The notes: generated by a model from the letters alone, not told the origin. A stretch of 27,073 nucleotides of DNA from Gnetum montanum (GCA_015680685.1 MNCI01005950.1:93157-120229); one strand, 5' to 3'. Counted from the stretch's first letter, positions 1 to 10,101 are shown. Program-made: numbers and translations.

Positions 1-669
1 CTTATTATAACTTTATTTTACCTTGTCTTAGTAAGTCTCACCTTGCTCTTGCCTTGCAATAGCCTTTCCCAGTGAAATAGACCAGATACCATGGCCCACT
101 AAGGCCTAAAACTGATAAAGTATAACCATAGTTGATCACGTTTGATCTTATACTATCCTTAGTGCCTTAGTTGACCATGTTTTGACTTGTTTTGACATCG
201 ATTTAAGTTGTTTTGACCCACTTTTGCTTTATGCCTAATGGATTTTTATATAGGTGCCACTTGATGTGCTTATGTTGTTATGTAGGAATGAGCTAGGAGG
301 ATGAGGAAGTAAACTCAACTATCTTAAAAGCCTGAGTAAACCCCTCTCATGATGTTGTCAAACTAAGTTGACCTTTAATATCCAAATCTTGAGCTTTGAG
401 ACCACTACTCTATACAACCATAACACCTTGAAGTAGCATGACTACTACTAACCTTGAAGCCAAAAACATCATAGAGGTTTCCCTAGTTAGAGTTCCCATA
501 TAAAACATAATGGTGAGGAGAAGACACATAGAACCAAGTTTCTCACCAGAACTTTAGCTTTCTCATTACCTCATTGAGCCTGTGCTAGGCAACATTAAAG
601 CCATCACATAGCCCTAATTATATCTAAGCTCACATGTTTGCTTATAGTGTTGTTTATCATTATTGACAG
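1..669. other. Non-coding repeat-derived DNA, no gene seen
   Basis: No reading frame of note on either strand. A short segment at about 89-118 (tggcccactaaggcctaaaa) resembles the unit tandemly repeated at 758-880 and again near 5803-5910. This suggests one dispersed repeat family flanking the old gag-pro remnant. Confidence 0.4.
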
Positions 670-772
670 GTTGCAACAAATGGCCAAATATATTAACTTT
701 GATGATCTACAAGAAATGAGCCTGCATGACATCTTTTATATGAAAAAGGAGCATCCTTCAATGGCCTGCTGA
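670..772 (+). pseudogene. Exon-like coding fragment, unknown product
   Basis: A pyrimidine-containing stretch ending TTGACAG at 669 looks like a 3' splice site. From an ATG at 680 a 30-codon frame reads MAKYINFDDLQEMSLHDIFY and onward to a TGA at 770-772. Its composition (charged, amphipathic) is more protein-like than the surrounding AT-rich DNA. It lies upstream of the plus-strand gag-pro remnant, so it could be the start of that element's first ORF, but no family is recognised. It could also be a chance frame. Confidence 0.3.
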
Positions 773-880
773 GGCTTAAACTGGCAACATAGTCTGCTAA
801 GACCTTAAACTAGCACCACAGCTTGCCAAGGCCTTAAACTAGTACCATGGCTTGCCATGACCTTAAACTAGTAACATTGG
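758..880. repeat. Tandem repeat, about four units of 30 bp
   Basis: Four imperfect units follow one another with the pattern (c)ttGCCAaGGCCTTAAACTaGtAcCAtGg. Adjacent copies differ by a few substitutions. Related single copies lie near 89-118 and at 5803-5910. Confidence 0.7.
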
Positions 881-1358
881 TGACCTTGGTGGCTTGGTTT
901 TCATCTCATGCTATGTGGCCTTATGGATTGTGATGTGAAAAAATGCTTTGTTTGCTTGGTTTTCTTATTCTCTTGGAGTCATGTTTGCAGGATGAAGCCT
1001 AGGGTCATCACAAGGGTGCAATCCATCATGGCAGCAAATCACCATGTGATCTTGATGTGCATGATTTGGTAAGTTTGTTCAACTGTGACAAGGGTGCTTG
1101 TACCATAGCCCTCCATCTAGCACATCTCCTTGAGCCCAACCCTGTAATCTTACTATAACCTTCCTTACCCTAAGCAATAATGTTGACCAATGTTTTACAC
1201 TCATGCATTGTGGCCATGTGACATCTACTTCATCATGCTCTACGATTCAATATAATGGATGTAACACACCTCATTTAGTGAGAAAACAAAATCAAACCAA
1301 CCTTGGCAAAGAAACCTAATGAAGGTTTTACCCCATAGAAAAAAGGGGGTGGGGAAGG
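881..1358. other. Non-coding, nothing recognised
   Basis: AT-rich sequence with no supported reading frame. The last 15 bases before the gap are G-rich (gggggtggggaagg). Confidence 0.4.
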
Positions 1359-1965
1359 NNNNNNNNNNNNNNNNNNNNNNNNNNNNNNNNNNNNNNNNNN
1401 NNNNNNNNNNNNNNNNNNNNNNNNNNNNNNNNNNNNNNNNNNNNNNNNNNNNNNNNNNNNNNNNNNNNNNNNNNNNNNNNNNNNNNNNNNNNNNNNNNNN
1501 NNNNNNNNNNNNNNNNNNNNNNNNNNNNNNNNNNNNNNNNNNNNNNNNNNNNNNNNNNNNNNNNNNNNNNNNNNNNNNNNNNNNNNNNNNNNNNNNNNNN
1601 NNNNNNNNNNNNNNNNNNNNNNNNNNNNNNNNNNNNNNNNNNNNNNNNNNNNNNNNNNNNNNNNNNNNNNNNNNNNNNNNNNNNNNNNNNNNNNNNNNNN
1701 NNNNNNNNNNNNNNNNNNNNNNNNNNNNNNNNNNNNNNNNNNNNNNNNNNNNNNNNNNNNNNNNNNNNNNNNNNNNNNNNNNNNNNNNNNNNNNNNNNNN
1801 NNNNNNNNNNNNNNNNNNNNNNNNNNNNNNNNNNNNNNNNNNNNNNNNNNNNNNNNNNNNNNNNNNNNNNNNNNNNNNNNNNNNNNNNNNNNNNNNNNNN
1901 NNNNNNNNNNNNNNNNNNNNNNNNNNNNNNNNNNNNNNNNNNNNNNNNNNNNNNNNNNNNNNNNN
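1359..1965. other. Assembly gap (607 N)
   Basis: A run of N with G-rich sequence on both edges (gggggtggggaagg before, ggggggtggtggtttgtggg after). Open frames that cross this interval are artefacts of N translation and are not genes. Confidence 0.98.
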
Positions 1966-2099
1966 GGGGGGTGGTGGTTTGTGGGAAGGAGGCGAGGAGG
2001 ATGCAAGGGGCATTAAAAATGCCTTTTGGGATGCCAAAATTGGCATTTTGATGGGTTTTATGGGGGGTATAGCATTTTCTATGCTAAAGACATCTAACT

Positions 2100-2240
2100 C
2101 TAGCTAGGATGCATGGGGCGAAGGCTCACCTACCCCCAGCTAGGATGCATGGGGGGAAAGCTCACCTATTCTAGCTTGGATGCATGGGGGGAAAGGTCAT
2201 CTACCTCCAACTTGGATGCATGGGGGGAAAGCTCACCCCC
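2100..2240. repeat. Tandem repeat, about four units of 35-36 bp
   Basis: The unit core aGCTaGGATGCATGGGGGG followed by aaagctcacctac recurs four times with small changes. Further CTAGCATGGAAGC-type motifs continue to about 2470. The block lies upstream of a TATA-like site at 2641, so it may be part of the U3 of the old plus-strand element. Confidence 0.7.
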
Positions 2241-3420
2241 CTTAGTGTGGAAGTCCTCCACCCCCTTAGCCCCCTAGCATGGAAAGCTTCCCTCCTAGCA
2301 TGGAAGCTTTCCCACACCTCCCCTGGGCCCCACCCCCCCACTTAGCATGAAAATGGCATGCCTTAGCATGGAAGCCACAAAGACTAGATTTCAACATTCC
2401 ATGCACTCCACTGTTGTTTCAACATGCTAGCGTAGAAAGTTGAAGGTCCAATGTAGAAGATCTATCTCTAGCATGGATGCCATTCCCCCATTACTATTTA
2501 TAGTAAATGGAATGACTAGAGGGGTTTGAAACTTACTATATATGGTAACCCCTCAAATTTTGGCACTACTGCACTTGAAACATGGCCAAAATTTCTAGCC
2601 AAACCATAGCCAATTTGTAGCAAAAATTAAGGCCAAAACCTATAAATACTAAACCTTAACACCATTTTTAGGGTTTGACACTTTTGTAGTTCCAAAATTT
2701 TTATAGTTCCACAATCTAGAGACTCTTTGGGAAGTTAAAAATTTTTGGCATTTCCACCTTCGGCATTCTCAGGCATCGAAGAACTCTTGCGATCTCCAAT
2801 GATTACATTCTCTTAAACTCCAATTTGAAAGCATTGTATCCTTTGCAATCCCCCTTGAGACTTGTAGATTTTTGGTGTCAACATTGCATTTCTGGGGCTC
2901 CTAATCCCTAGTGTAGAGAATTTTGGTAGTTAAACTTCTCACTTTTCTCATCCTAGCAATAACACCTCCGATAGATTTGGTGCAAGAAGTAGCAAAGGTT
3001 TGAAAGCATTGGGAGTTATGGAGCATTCAAATTTTGGAGCAATGGATTCCAAGCCCCCACCAAAGTGAACCCCCTACTAACTTAGACATATTTTTGTACA
3101 CATTTCTAAAACTCATTCTTTATTCTTTTTTAATAAAGTTTAAGATTTCTATTTTTGTGTGAAATTTTCACTTACTTTCAGTTCTATTAGATCTATAATT
3201 TTTGCATTTTTATTTTTACAATTTCATTTATCTTCCTCTAAGTTCCTGGGTGATCTATTGGACCATCCAGGGCACCCTAAATTCCATTATTAGAGGCCTT
3301 GGGGATTTGGGATTAAAGCTATCATGCTAAGATCTTCAATTTTTCAATGACTAAATTTTTTAGTCACTATAGACTACTGAACAAAATACCAGAACCTATA
3401 GCTAAAACTCACCTTTTGGC
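2241..3420 (+). promoter_or_regulatory. LTR/leader-like region of the old element, TATA box at 2641
   Basis: TATAAATA at 2641-2648 follows a CCAAAACC context and precedes a T-rich leader-like stretch; gag remnants start about 800 bp downstream in the same direction. This is consistent with the U3-R-U5 and leader of a Tat/Ogre-type LTR. I could not define LTR termini or a primer-binding site, so the assignment is an inference from position and composition. Confidence 0.35.
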
Positions 3421-5017
3421 TATATTTAAGAATGTGGTTAATGACTTCATCAAGTCCAAACTTTACTACCTTGACCCGTAGTCCCTTAGCCAGCTTTCCC
3501 TCAAATCAAGAACATAGAGGATGCTGCAGAGACAAGTCATGACCTAGTCTATGTAGCATACAAAAACCAACATACATAGAAGGACAAGGAGAAGGGAAAG
3601 CATAACAATGTGGCCATGGAAATTGTGAGCAAAGAAGCCAAGATCACTAACTAAGGGCCATACAACCGTCACTTACAACCATGATAATCAACCACTAACT
3701 TCTGGGGCCACTACATCAACTACAAATAGGCCAAATTTTGAGCAGAAGGATTGAAGCAAATACAGTACCTTGCTTTTGAACCATCCATGTTGCTAGATCA
3801 ACTTTTGAAGATTGGATGCATGCAATAGAAACAAATGACCGAAGCTACTTGAAAGAAGCATGAGTGGCTATGCGAAATAGCCAAGGATCCCTCTTGAGCA
3901 ACCAAGGATGATTCCTAATTACCTAGATGCTTTAAACTAGATTACTATTGCCACTATCATCAATTGCCTGGTCATGACATAGACTTCTACCTCGTGTTGA
4001 AGGATGATTTACAAAATATGATAGATAGGGAAGAGCTGGTCTTAGATTCTTCCAACCCAGTCTAACCACAAAATTAGTTGATGCAAGTGTACAAGGACCT
4101 ATTGAATGCTAATAATAATCCTTATGTTATCTTAGCATTCAACATTGATGACAATTGGAGACCAATGAGGGAACCGTTTGTGATCTAGGTACCCCCTCAC
4201 GATGAAAGGGCCTCTTTAGCTTCCACTAGTTCAAGACCTCATTTTTTTGTGAGAGTACCATCACAGGCACCTCAAGGGATCATTTTGTCATTAAGGTGCC
4301 CTAGCCTAACACAACCCCACCAGCCATAGCTTGACCAACTGACACAACCATACAATGATCTTTTGTGGTGGCCAATGCTACTACCTCTTCTTACAACCAG
4401 TGATTGATACCCAAAAGACTTCCAATAAGCAAAAGAAGCAGCATAAGAAAAATCATAACAACAAGGGTGACAAGCAGATGAAGGCATGGAAGGAAGTGGA
4501 TCCATTGAAGTTCACTCCCATCTCATAAATACCCAAGACCTCCTTTGCCTAGATTACTTTGACAAACAATCCACAGGAGGACCCTAAAACTAACAACTAG
4601 AACAAAGAGGAGAAGCCCCAACAACAATCATCTATAGTTGAAATTCACATCTTGGGGCACATGGAGAAAGTGAAGCACAATCAGGGTGACAAGCCCATGG
4701 TCAACGATAAAAACTTCCTTAGTGCGATGGATCAGGTCAAATAATCCCTTAAGAAAAAGAATAAAAATTTGAGCTTATATGACTTGATCATGACTTTTGC
4801 CATAGATCATGAGGTACTAGTCAAAATGTTAACTTCCATCCCCATTAGTAAGGACATCCCTGCTAACAAGGAATCCTTCCATGTAGTGATAGTTCCTTCC
4901 TCACCAATGGAGGAGAAGCCAACACTCTTAGTATTTCCTGATATTGAAATCAAGGCCAATCCCCAAAATGGCAAAGTAACTAGAGCTCCTTTGTTCATAA
5001 CCATGCGTGTAGGGTAG
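3421..5017 (+). pseudogene. Decayed gag (Tat/Ogre-like Ty3/gypsy)
   Basis: Plus-strand reading shows a gag C-terminal region with many stops. The clearest part, about 3775-4110, reads FEPSMLLDQLLKIGCM and then YYCHYHQLPGHDIDFYLVLK followed by DDLQNMIDREEL. This matches the plant Tat/Ogre pattern YCxYHxxxGHxxxxC-xLKxxIQxLID, except that the last Cys is Tyr (TGC to TAC, a G-to-A transition). At 4769-5014 an open stretch of 82 codons (LYDLIMTFAIDHEVLVKML onward) matches the segment that precedes the protease in Tat elements (S-LL...HR..L.KVL...DI). A frameshift near 5015-5022 separates it from the protease frame. Most in-frame stops are one transition away from Gln, Arg or Trp codons. It is non-functional. 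Its start is not defined. Confidence 0.75.
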
Positions 5018-5022
5018 TTAAA

Positions 5023-5508
5023 GTGCATCAGGTGCATGTTGATGTTGGAGCTGCAACAAATGTCAAGGGATTTATCTCCTTGGACTTTGTCGCAGGGGAG
5101 AAATTCCCTACAATTGCAAATTTCTTGATAGTGGAAGAGACATCATGGTTCAACCTTATCCTGTGAAGACCTTGGTTGGCTTAGTTATGAGCTGTGTCCT
5201 CATCCATGCAGCAAGAGATTCACCTTCCTTATGAGGGAGGTGAAATCATCATTCATGATGATAGCATGGTTTCCTCGGCTATAGTAGGGATCTAAGGTGA
5301 AACTTTAGGAGGAACTCCTAGCCACAAAGTCCACCAAATCAAGAGAGAGCAAAAATACAAGAATAACAATGATGGGCAATGGGATGTGTCATGGGATGAA
5401 CTCCCTTTCAACATCATTAGTGAAGGGGATGGTAAGTAGAAACTAGTGTAGAATAGGCCTTATACATTTCCTAACCTTTCAAAGATTAGGAAGAGTCTAC
5501 ACAAGTAA
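5023..5508 (+). pseudogene. Decayed retropepsin-like protease (Tat/Ogre-like)
   Basis: One frame from 5023 to a TAA at 5506 reads HVDVGAATNV (active-site region; D-T/S-G has become D-V-G), then FLIVEETSWFNLIL, a stop where Gly is expected, RPWLA, and SSSMQQEIHLPYEGGEIII. This is the typical D-x-G...FxVV...YNxILGRPWL...AVPSSxHQxxKFP layout of plant Ty3/gypsy proteases. Several internal stops (TGA for GGA in the ILGRPWL motif, TAG after WLA) make it non-functional. Normally RT would follow, possibly after an intron; here none is visible. Confidence 0.8.
5429..5438 (+). promoter_or_regulatory. Candidate 5' splice site after protease
   Basis: The sequence ATG|GTAAGTAG (GT at 5432-5433) is a near-consensus plant donor. 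Ogre elements carry an intron between the protease and RT coding parts, and this donor sits at the matching place. No RT-encoding acceptor exon follows in this window. Confidence 0.45.
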
Positions 5509-6153
5509 CGTGCACTCCTACCATTTCCATGCTGTGCCCTTGTGACCTTTTATAACCATTTTTATCATAACCATTTAGCCTAAGTGTTCTTTTTGTTGAC
5601 TAGTTATTGCATTTTTTTGGCTATGTTTTATTCTACTTTTTATGCATATAGTTTAGAAGTTTATTTTATCCACATTTTCATTTATTATAGTGTTATTTAT
5701 TTTTATATTTTCTTTGTTTAGCATAAAATAAACTAAAAAAAATCATAAAAACTTTAAAACATAAAATCACCAAAAAATATAAGTTTCCCTTTAATTGTAG
5801 TATGCTAAGACTTTAAATTGGCAACATGGCCCACAATGGCCTTAAATTGGCAATGTCTACCAAAATAATACAACTTGCACTTACCATGTCCTAAAACTAG
5901 AAAATGTCTCTTTTGTTATGTTTTTATCTAGCCTATTATCACATCATTTAGCCATTTAAATTTATAATCAAAAATTGTTTGCATAGCCATTCACAACATT
6001 TATAACATTTACAACATTTACTAGAACAATATATATAGCCAAAAGTGAAACCAAAAATTTAAATTTAAAATGTTTATAACATACATAGCCATGTCCACAT
6101 TGTGTGGAAAAGTGTTAAAAAAATATTAATAAGCATCTATAACATAGTCTTGG
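5509..6153. other. AT-rich non-coding spacer with a repeat copy
   Basis: Very AT-rich with many poly-A/T runs and no coding frame. At 5803-5910 it carries degenerate copies of the ggcc-TTAAA-ttGGCAAcATGG repeat seen tandemly at 758-880. It separates the plus-strand gag-pro remnant from the minus-strand multi-exon gene, whose last stop codon is at 6154. Confidence 0.5.
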
Positions 6154-6299
6154 CTAATAATAGCCATCAACATAAAGAGAAAAAAAAAATAGCCAACAAG
6201 TTGAAAAATAATTAGATGGAGGATGGGAAGGGGCATCGAGAGGAGGAAGTGGTGGGTCATTCTCACCCTCACCACTGGGGTCACTAATGTTTTCTAATG
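6154..6299 (-). pseudogene. Exon 8 (last) of the antisense gene
   Basis: The acceptor TTGTATTTCAAG ends at 6300. The exon then completes an Ala codon (G from exon 7 plus CA) and reads LENISDPSGEGENDPPLPPL, a Glu/Asp/Pro-rich tail, to a TAG at 6156-6154. The intron before it (6381-6300, 82 nt) begins GTTTAA, a weak donor. Confidence 0.5.
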
Positions 6300-6381
6300 C
6301 TTGAAATACAACAACACATAGCTAGTTAGTAATCAATAGCCAAAACCATAACTTAAAACAAAACTAAAATATAAATTAAAC

Positions 6382-7205
6382 CTATGGGGACTTCAGCTTC
6401 ATGACTTCTAAGGGTAGATGTGGAAGGTCATCCTCCAAATGATGGAGGATCTAGTCCTCTCTCATGCTGATCCAACTAATATCCCCAAGATCAACACTGG
6501 TGAGAATGCCAATCCTATCTACTATGGTCCAAGTAGGTGGCTCCTGGGTAATAGTAGTCATAGAGGTCTCACTTGCAATAGTGGTAATATAAGGAGTAGG
6601 AAATTTCTCCACTATGAGGGTACTCCCAAAGATCTGATAGGCATTCCTAGCTTAGATCCCTTGAATGAATAGCTCTCTCTTACACCATTCAACTAACTCC
6701 TCTTTAAGCCTCTTTGAGTAGGTCTCACAATCAGCCTTATACTACTGCTTATGATCCTTTTATTTCCTACCTCACTCTAGGACCCAAGCATAGTGATATT
6801 TCCAATCCTCAACCTTTTAGGAGATGAGGTTCATCTACATCTACTATTTTTCCATCTTGTGTGAGAGAACTACTTTATCCTACATGACATGCCAATAGCG
6901 GGCCCATGTGATCTCTTTGATCTACAATTTCCCTGAGTTAGCCACTTGGGCTGCCACAAAGGCCTTGCAATCCTGGAGTTGTTTGATCATCTCCTTTTGC
7001 TGTTGAGTTTTCTCCCTCAAGGCCATAACCTACTCCCATAGGAATTCATTGGACCTCTCTAGCTCCCATGAAGTTTTTTCACATGACATTGCTGGATTAG
7101 TAGTAGTCTCGTACAACTTGAAGGGTACACTATAGACATCGGAGGGAAGCTTTGGAAAGGAGTTAATCTCCATGTCTTAGCTAGGGTTCCACTCCACAAA
7201 TGGTA
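6382..7205 (-). pseudogene. Exon 7 of the antisense gene, coiled-coil-like
   Basis: The acceptor TTATGATTATGTAG ends at 7206, and the split codon G|TA (Val) opens the exon. A single frame of about 250 codons includes ALREKTQQQKEMIKQLQDCK, WKYHYAWVLE and CETYSKRLKEELVEWCKREL, a heptad-like charged helix region. About 13 in-frame stops (mostly TAG/TAA) interrupt it without a frame change until a shift near 6460. After that shift LRSHEAEVPI leads to the donor at 6381. No enzyme motif is visible. Confidence 0.55.
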
Positions 7206-7315
7206 CTACATAATCATAAATTATAACCATAAACATAGTATACAACCTAAGATAGCCATAACATAAAACTTGTGACATAGCAAAAGAACTAAGACATAGA
7301 AAACAAAGTTCTTAC

Positions 7316-7456
7316 CTATCTTAGGTGCAACTTGGTGTAACTGGTTGATGATGTCCTTAGCCATTCAACACATGAATTCCACCTTGTTTGGGACCTCTAC
7401 CCATGGTTTTGCATGAAACTTAGGAATAGGGACTTGCATTGATAGCGTAGGAACTA
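7316..7456 (-). pseudogene. Exon 6 of the antisense gene
   Basis: The acceptor ATTATGCTTATAG ends at 7457 and the donor is AAGATAG|GTAAGAAC. The split codon G|TA gives Val, followed by VPTLSMQVPIPKFHAKPWVE and VPNKVEFMC, one TGA stop, then MAKDIINQLHQVAPKI. The exon starts and ends in phase 1, matching both neighbours. Confidence 0.6.
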
Positions 7457-7545
7457 CTATAAGCATAATAATCATTGAATGGTTCGGATAAAAATTAAAC
7501 TTCAAATAATAAGATATAATAAGAAGTGTAAAGACATGTGCATAC

Positions 7546-7797
7546 CTGGCTCTTCCTCCTCTTCCTCTGGGATGATGATCGGGGATGTGCATGGTACTGC
7601 CTCATTGAACAAGGCATCTAGATCAACGTTGCTAAACCCTTCAGTATCATGCTACTATAAGAGTGCCTCCTTTATATGTCTTTGTTCCTCCTTGGTTGTA
7701 GTAGTTGCATGTCTCTATGCCTTCTCTTCTGTAGAAACTTGGGTTGTCATGAATTGATGCTTGTTTACAATCATAGCACTTACAAAATTCATTAGCA
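7546..7797 (-). pseudogene. Exon 5 of the antisense gene, acidic
   Basis: The acceptor TATATTTCTAG ends at 7798 and the donor is GAGCCAG|GTATGC. The split codon G|TG gives Val, then LMNFVSAMIVNKHQFMTTQV, a Thr/Lys/Glu-rich stretch with three stops, and GFSNVDLDALFNEAVPCTSP ending in a run of Glu. Phase 1 at both ends. Confidence 0.6.
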
Positions 7798-7862
7798 CTA
7801 GAAATATAATATAGCCATAAAAATTTAAAACATTGGGTAACCAAAAAATAAATAAAGCTTAC

Positions 7863-8914
7863 CTGTGACCACCTCCTATGATGACTTAAGCTTAAACTTA
7901 AGCTTCTTTGGGGTAGGCTAGTTTGATGTTGGGATGGTTCTTGTATGGGCTTGTTGAGCTTAGCCTTGGCATTTCCCTTATCTTCTTTGCATTATTGTTT
8001 GGACTCCAAGATGCTCGTTGGTATTGTAAGAGGCTCATCCTCTAGGCTATGAGGGGATTCAAATCATATAAGATCAAGATCCTTCATGGTAATGGATAGT
8101 GAATCATCCATCTCCTCTAGTGGGTTTGAGGCCTACACTGTTTGATAAATGTGCTTTATACAAAACTTAGAAAGATGGTCTAGGTCTTGGGCAACCCATC
8201 ATTGATTTCTCCACATCACTAGGAACTTTGCAAACCTCTTCAAGTAACCTACAAAAAAGGCAAAATGCATGTGGATTAAGGTAGAGGTGTCCTTGCAAAG
8301 TCTTATAATCTCATCCTAGAGCCTAATCCTCAAAGTAGCTGCCTAGTTGCACCTAATGTCACCTATTAGGACCTTCTTAAAGGTCCACCCCTACGTGATG
8401 CTGATTACCTTATTTTGTGAAAATAGTATAGGAAATGCATGGGACCCTAAACAAAGGATATGAAGCCTTTGCATTAGGGTTCATGAAGTTGTCCATGGAA
8501 ATTTTGGAGTGGCCCATGTTGGCACTAAGCCACTTCAAAAATTCCTCACGATGGCTTGCTTCCTTCACTATTCTTGTGGAAACCTTTGCCCTATCAGTGG
8601 GAACACCAAAAAAGTTGCAAAAGGTTCCCTCATTGATGGCTATGGTAATTGGAACACCTTGGATGGTGGTGTAGAAGTGATCAACTTCGTCATTGAAGGA
8701 GTCAATGATGTGTAGCATCTCTATAGCTAGGATGGAAGGGATGGGTGCCATAAATGAATCAAGCAAACGTACATGCTAAATGTTTGCTTGAATGTACCTA
8801 GGGACTTGTCTCCTCAACCACTCCTATGATGGTATCAGCTCAACAAACTTCAGGATGAGGGTATCCTCATGGCATTTAACAAGTGATAAAGTGACATCAA
8901 TAGAGGTGGAGGGT
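7863..8914 (-). pseudogene. Exon 4 of the antisense gene, Transposase_32-like domain
   Basis: The exon begins after TTAACTTGCAAG and ends at GTCACAG|GTAAGC. The N-terminal part reads DPPPLLMSLYHLLNAMRIP, then after a frame change KFVELIPS, a stop, EWLRRQVPRYIQANI. An open stretch at 8766-8413 contains EMLHIIDSFNDEVDHFYTTI, QGVPITIAINEGTFCNFFGVP and HREEFLKWLSANMG. After a frameshift near 8410 it continues GWTFKKVLIGDIRCN and DEIIRLCKDTSTLIHMHFAF. The order FY-x-x-x-GxxI...F...FGVP, then DE...LIHxHF resembles the plant transposon extra-ORF family (Pfam Transposase_32, named from memory and not searched). A further frame change near 7935 leads to a basic tail PKKLKFKLKSS. Clearly non-functional. 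Confidence 0.6.
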
Positions 8915-8997
8915 CTTGCAAGTTAACAACCAAATGTTTAGCAACAACATAGGAATGTTTAATAACTATTTAAAATGATAGAACACTTAGAACTTTA

Positions 8998-9002
8998 ATA
9001 AC
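8998..9002. repeat. Target site duplication, left copy (ATAAC)
   Basis: Five bases identical to 16551-16555. This is the duplication length usual for Ty3/gypsy insertion. Confidence 0.9.
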
Positions 9003-9948
9003 TGATGAGTGGCGAGGTACCCCTACACTCAACCATACGAATACGAGCGTGCACGCGCGATTCGGTCGAACTCTGTAGACTAAATGCCTTAACACCACAA
9101 GAAACACTTGGGGTTAATCATTCGTTGTCTTCCCAGGCTTGCTTGTAAGTGTCACGGTGTATGGTTAAGCAAGTCTGAGGTATGTGATTTTTTTGGTGTT
9201 TTTCGGTTTATCTTCTACGCTATTAGGGGAAAGGGTTGAGAAACTAGCTAACTCTAACTAATGTCCTAGGTTTAAGTTAACTAGCGTCAGCATCCGTTCC
9301 CACTTACCGGACACACCCTGAACTATGCAACTGCAGCTTACCAAACGCTAATCGTTACTGGGATCGCCACACGTAACGCAAGTGCTCGAAGTGGTCGTAC
9401 TGAGGCACCTATTTAGCCTACGTGTGATAAGCAGCCGATTCCTTAGCCAGCCGTACACACCCGTGGGTGCTCGTAACTAAGTCGTACTTATCACACGATC
9501 TAGCCTAGCAATGAGCAGCCGATTCCTCAACTAGCCGTACACATTAGACCCTGGAATTACCAAGCGCAGAATCCTGGAATACGCTACTGGGTTACCAAGC
9601 AGCCAATGCTCGTAATTGAGTCGTACTCATGCATTGCGTCAAGCAGCCGATTCCTTGACTAGCCGTACACGTCCGTAGACGCTCGTAATCAAGTCGTACT
9701 TGAACGCACTAGGAAAGCAGGAAATAAAGTAATAAATGAAACCACGTGCTGCAAGGTTTATCCAATCAAGTTCGTCTTTATTGCCGTACACAACTTGGGT
9801 TCAGGTTACAAGCTGCTCGAATAAAGAGCCGTTCACTCTAGGACTCCTACTGCGGGCACATGGGAAAAATTCTAACTCTGGAGTGATCAATCTGCCAGAG
9901 CTTCGCTACTTCTAGCCAGGATTGGGAAATGAAGGGAGTGCTGCCTCT

Positions 9949-9956
9949 TATTTATA
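9949..9956 (-). promoter_or_regulatory. TATA box in element 1 3' LTR
   Basis: TATAAATA on the minus strand, in the context CTATAAATAAGAGGCAG, just downstream of the palindrome block. The same site is conserved at 16492-16499. In element 2 the equivalent sites are degraded (GATAAATAAGAGG, TTAAATAAGAGG). Confidence 0.75.
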
Positions 9957-9970
9957 GATATGGTGGCAGA

Positions 9971-10078
9971 CTGCGATATCACGTACGCGATATCGCAGGG
10001 GAATACGCGATATACGCGATATCGCAGGGGAAGATGCGATATCGCGTACGCGATATCGCATGGGATGCGATATCGTGG
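9971..10078. repeat. Palindrome array GCGATATCGC in U3
   Basis: Seven CGATAT-containing palindromes, several perfect (GCGATATCGC at 9987-9996 and in 10036-10059), joined by GTAC or AGGGGAA spacers. The homologous place in the other LTR of the same element has one copy. It lies directly upstream of the TATA box in the element's orientation. Confidence 0.85.
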
Positions 10079-10101
10079 CACATGCAGGTCGCATCTCATC
10101 A

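Larger units (their letters stand above)
9003..10101 (-). repeat. Element 1 3' LTR (1099 bp)
   Basis: Matches 15545-16550 along its length. On the minus strand it starts TGATGAGATGCGACC, passes a block of seven GATAT palindromes (9971-10078), a TATAAATA box (9956-9949), and then three copies of a GCAGCCGATTCCT...GTCGTACT module. It is about 93 bp longer than the other LTR because of the palindrome block. It also shares a 221-bp perfectly identical tract with the other LTR (9277-9497). Confidence 0.93.

Noticed and set aside
1240-2107. Three 240-270-codon open frames across the gap, on both strands
   Set aside because: They are made almost wholly of untranslated N; the real flanking sequence gives only short, unrelated peptides.
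9971-10078. CRISPR-like array of short palindromic repeats
   Set aside because: Spacers are only a few bases long and repeated, the other LTR has a single copy, and the setting is a plant LTR. It is a promoter palindrome array.
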